A stretch of DNA of 15,456 nucleotides from an uncultured Eubacteriales bacterium (lineage in GTDB: Bacteria > Bacillota > Clostridia > Oscillospirales > Oscillospiraceae): positions 1-15,456 of the forward strand of contig UQXI01000048.1 of NCBI GenBank assembly GCA_900544975.1. Direction: 5' to 3'. This document shows, in pieces, positions 14,885-15,456 of the stretch. The notes under the pieces were generated by a model that saw nothing but the letters and a program-made list of their open reading frames with translations, did not search any database and was not told the origin of the DNA. Positions within the stretch are counted from its first letter, which is position 1. Each line of letters opens with the position of its first letter. The position numbers and the translations under genes were made by a program.

Positions 14885-14889
14885 TCAGA
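14861..14889 (-). promoter_or_regulatory. Operator-like triple inverted repeat over the promoter
   Basis: On the - strand TCTGATT (14889-14883), AATCAGA (14879-14873) and TCTGAT (14866-14861) alternate in direction. The first two form a palindrome with a 3-nt centre, and the second and third form another with a 6-nt centre. They span the -35, the spacer and the first base of the -10, where a bound repressor would block RNA polymerase. Confidence 0.6.
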
Positions 14890-14915
14890 TTTTTACGATC
14901 TCGGTAGGCTTTCTG

Positions 14916-15064
14916 TTACCTTGGCTTTTTTCCATACTGGATCTCCGGCATCCAGTCATACCGCTGCTCAAACGGAGCGAAATCGTCCGCTGGGTGGCAT
15001 CCTGTGGTACCCGGTCTCTGGCCTTCTGGCGAGCAAGGTAATCATTTTTCTTCGGCACTTTCAT
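14916..15064 (-). pseudogene. Decayed small gene: N-terminal and C-terminal pieces in different frames
   Basis: An ATG at 15064 with GGAGGT 6 nt upstream starts MKVPKKNDYLARQKARDR, a credible protein start. After about 27 residues the frame loses sense. In another frame the DNA reads DFAPFEQRYDWMPEIQYGKK and stops at TAA 14916-14918, which looks like a natural C-terminus. The simplest reading is a longer gene that lost its middle, with a frame change near 14985. The two ends recall small accessory proteins of gut clostridial mobile elements, but I cannot name the family. Confidence 0.6.
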
Positions 15065-15170
15065 ACACACACCTCCATTAGAGCGGCGCTTTGTCAGGGC
15101 GTCAAAGTACCTGTTGTAACTTCCCCCATGCCTCCAGTATTTTTTTCAGCAGCTTGTAGCCTAGCACATC
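15065..15170 (-). pseudogene. Further gene fragment between queA and the decayed gene
   Basis: Just after the queA stop a short frame reads VLGYKLLKKILEAWGKLQQ and stops at 15102-15104. In a second frame, after a run of seven A (15140-15146 on the + strand as T), the DNA reads YWRHGGSYNRYFDALTKRR and then SNGGV, open into the decayed gene at 15064. A one-base slip in the A-run would join GYKLLKK to YWRHGG. The aromatic, basic sequence looks like real former coding DNA. No family was recognised. Confidence 0.35.
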
Positions 15171-15171
15171 C

Positions 15172-15456
15172 TTACCCTTTTATGTTTCCAATCAACATGG
15201 CATCTCCAAAACTAAAGAACCGGTACCGCTCCCGCACCGCCTCTCTATAGGCGTTCAGGATGTGCTCCCGGCCGGCAAAGGCGGAGACCAGCATCACAAG
15301 GGTGCTCTCTGGCAGATGGAAGTTGGTGATGAGCGCGTCCATCGCCCGGAACCGGTAGCCCGGATAGATAAAAATATCCGTCCATTTGCTTCCCGGAGAA
15401 AAGCTGCCGTCCTCCCCCACCAGAGACTCCAACGTCCGGCAGGATGTGGTGCCCAC
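15172..15456 (-). CDS. queA: QueA, S-adenosylmethionine:tRNA ribosyltransferase-isomerase (C-terminal part)
   Basis: The gene enters from the right edge; 94 C-terminal residues are visible. They match the QueA C-terminus closely: VGTTSCRTLES, TDIFIYPGYRF, DALITNFHLPESTLVMLVSAFAG and YRFFSFGDAMLI. QueA moves the ribose of S-adenosylmethionine onto preQ1 in tRNA to give epoxyqueuosine, directly after the Tgt step. The N-terminal two-thirds lie outside the window. The next genes in its direction of transcription are fragments and the DUF pair, not tgt. No terminator was seen after its stop. Confidence 0.95.
   Translation of the reverse strand: MGTTSCRTLESLVGEDGSFSPGSKWTDIFIYPGYRFRAMDALITNFHLPESTLVMLVSAFAGREHILNAYREAVRERYRFFSFGDAMLIGNIKG

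Noticed and set aside
14873..14894. TCTGATT-TAC-AATCAGA followed by TTTTT on the + strand, as an intrinsic terminator
   Set aside because: The stem is short and AT-rich and no + strand gene precedes it; its place over the - strand promoter makes an operator the better reading.

Overview
The window looks like chromosome from a Gram-positive gut-type Clostridium relative, probably Oscillospiraceae or a close family. This is inferred from the S-layer homology (SLH) surface protein, strong AGGAGG-type ribosome binding sites, sigma-A promoters of the TTGCAA / TGn-TATAAT kind, a TmrB-like kinase, a UMF1-type transporter and a fairly GC-rich codon bias. No rRNA, tRNA, CRISPR array or intact insertion sequence was seen.

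Left end (1-991): the 3' part of a membrane-anchored family 2 glycosyltransferase on the + strand, followed by two hairpins that separate it from the convergent gene. Everything after this is on the - strand.

Centre (992-8587): one gene of 2470 codons covers almost half the window. It encodes a secreted, cell-wall-attached serine protease of the lactocepin/C5a-peptidase type. In order it carries a signal peptide, propeptide, S8 catalytic domain with a PA insert, an Fn3-like domain apparently split by a dockerin, propeller-like sequence split by a Big_2 domain, a cohesin-like domain, seven Cys/His repeats and three SLH domains. It has its own extended -10 promoter and a leader of about 150 nt rich in hairpins.

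Middle right (8784-10881): a zinc-dependent phospholipase C-like protein and a UMF1/Atg22-type transporter. They overlap by 11 nt and are probably translationally coupled.

Right (11045-15456): a tRNA queuosine and protein export neighbourhood. Read leftward, the order is queA (cut by the window edge), a 1.5 kb interruption, a GNAT acetyltransferase, a TmrB-like kinase, tgt and yajC. The GNAT, kinase and tgt genes overlap one another, and yajC has its own promoter. queA and tgt are often neighbours, and here they lie about 2.5 kb apart. Next to queA are fragments of a decayed gene, then a DUF4160-DUF2442 pair with its own promoter, a palindromic operator-like site over that promoter and a clean terminator, and then a 530-bp stretch with no convincing gene.

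The best candidates for something new are the nested-domain architecture of the giant protease and the self-contained, possibly autoregulated DUF4160-DUF2442 module in what looks like a scarred insertion site.
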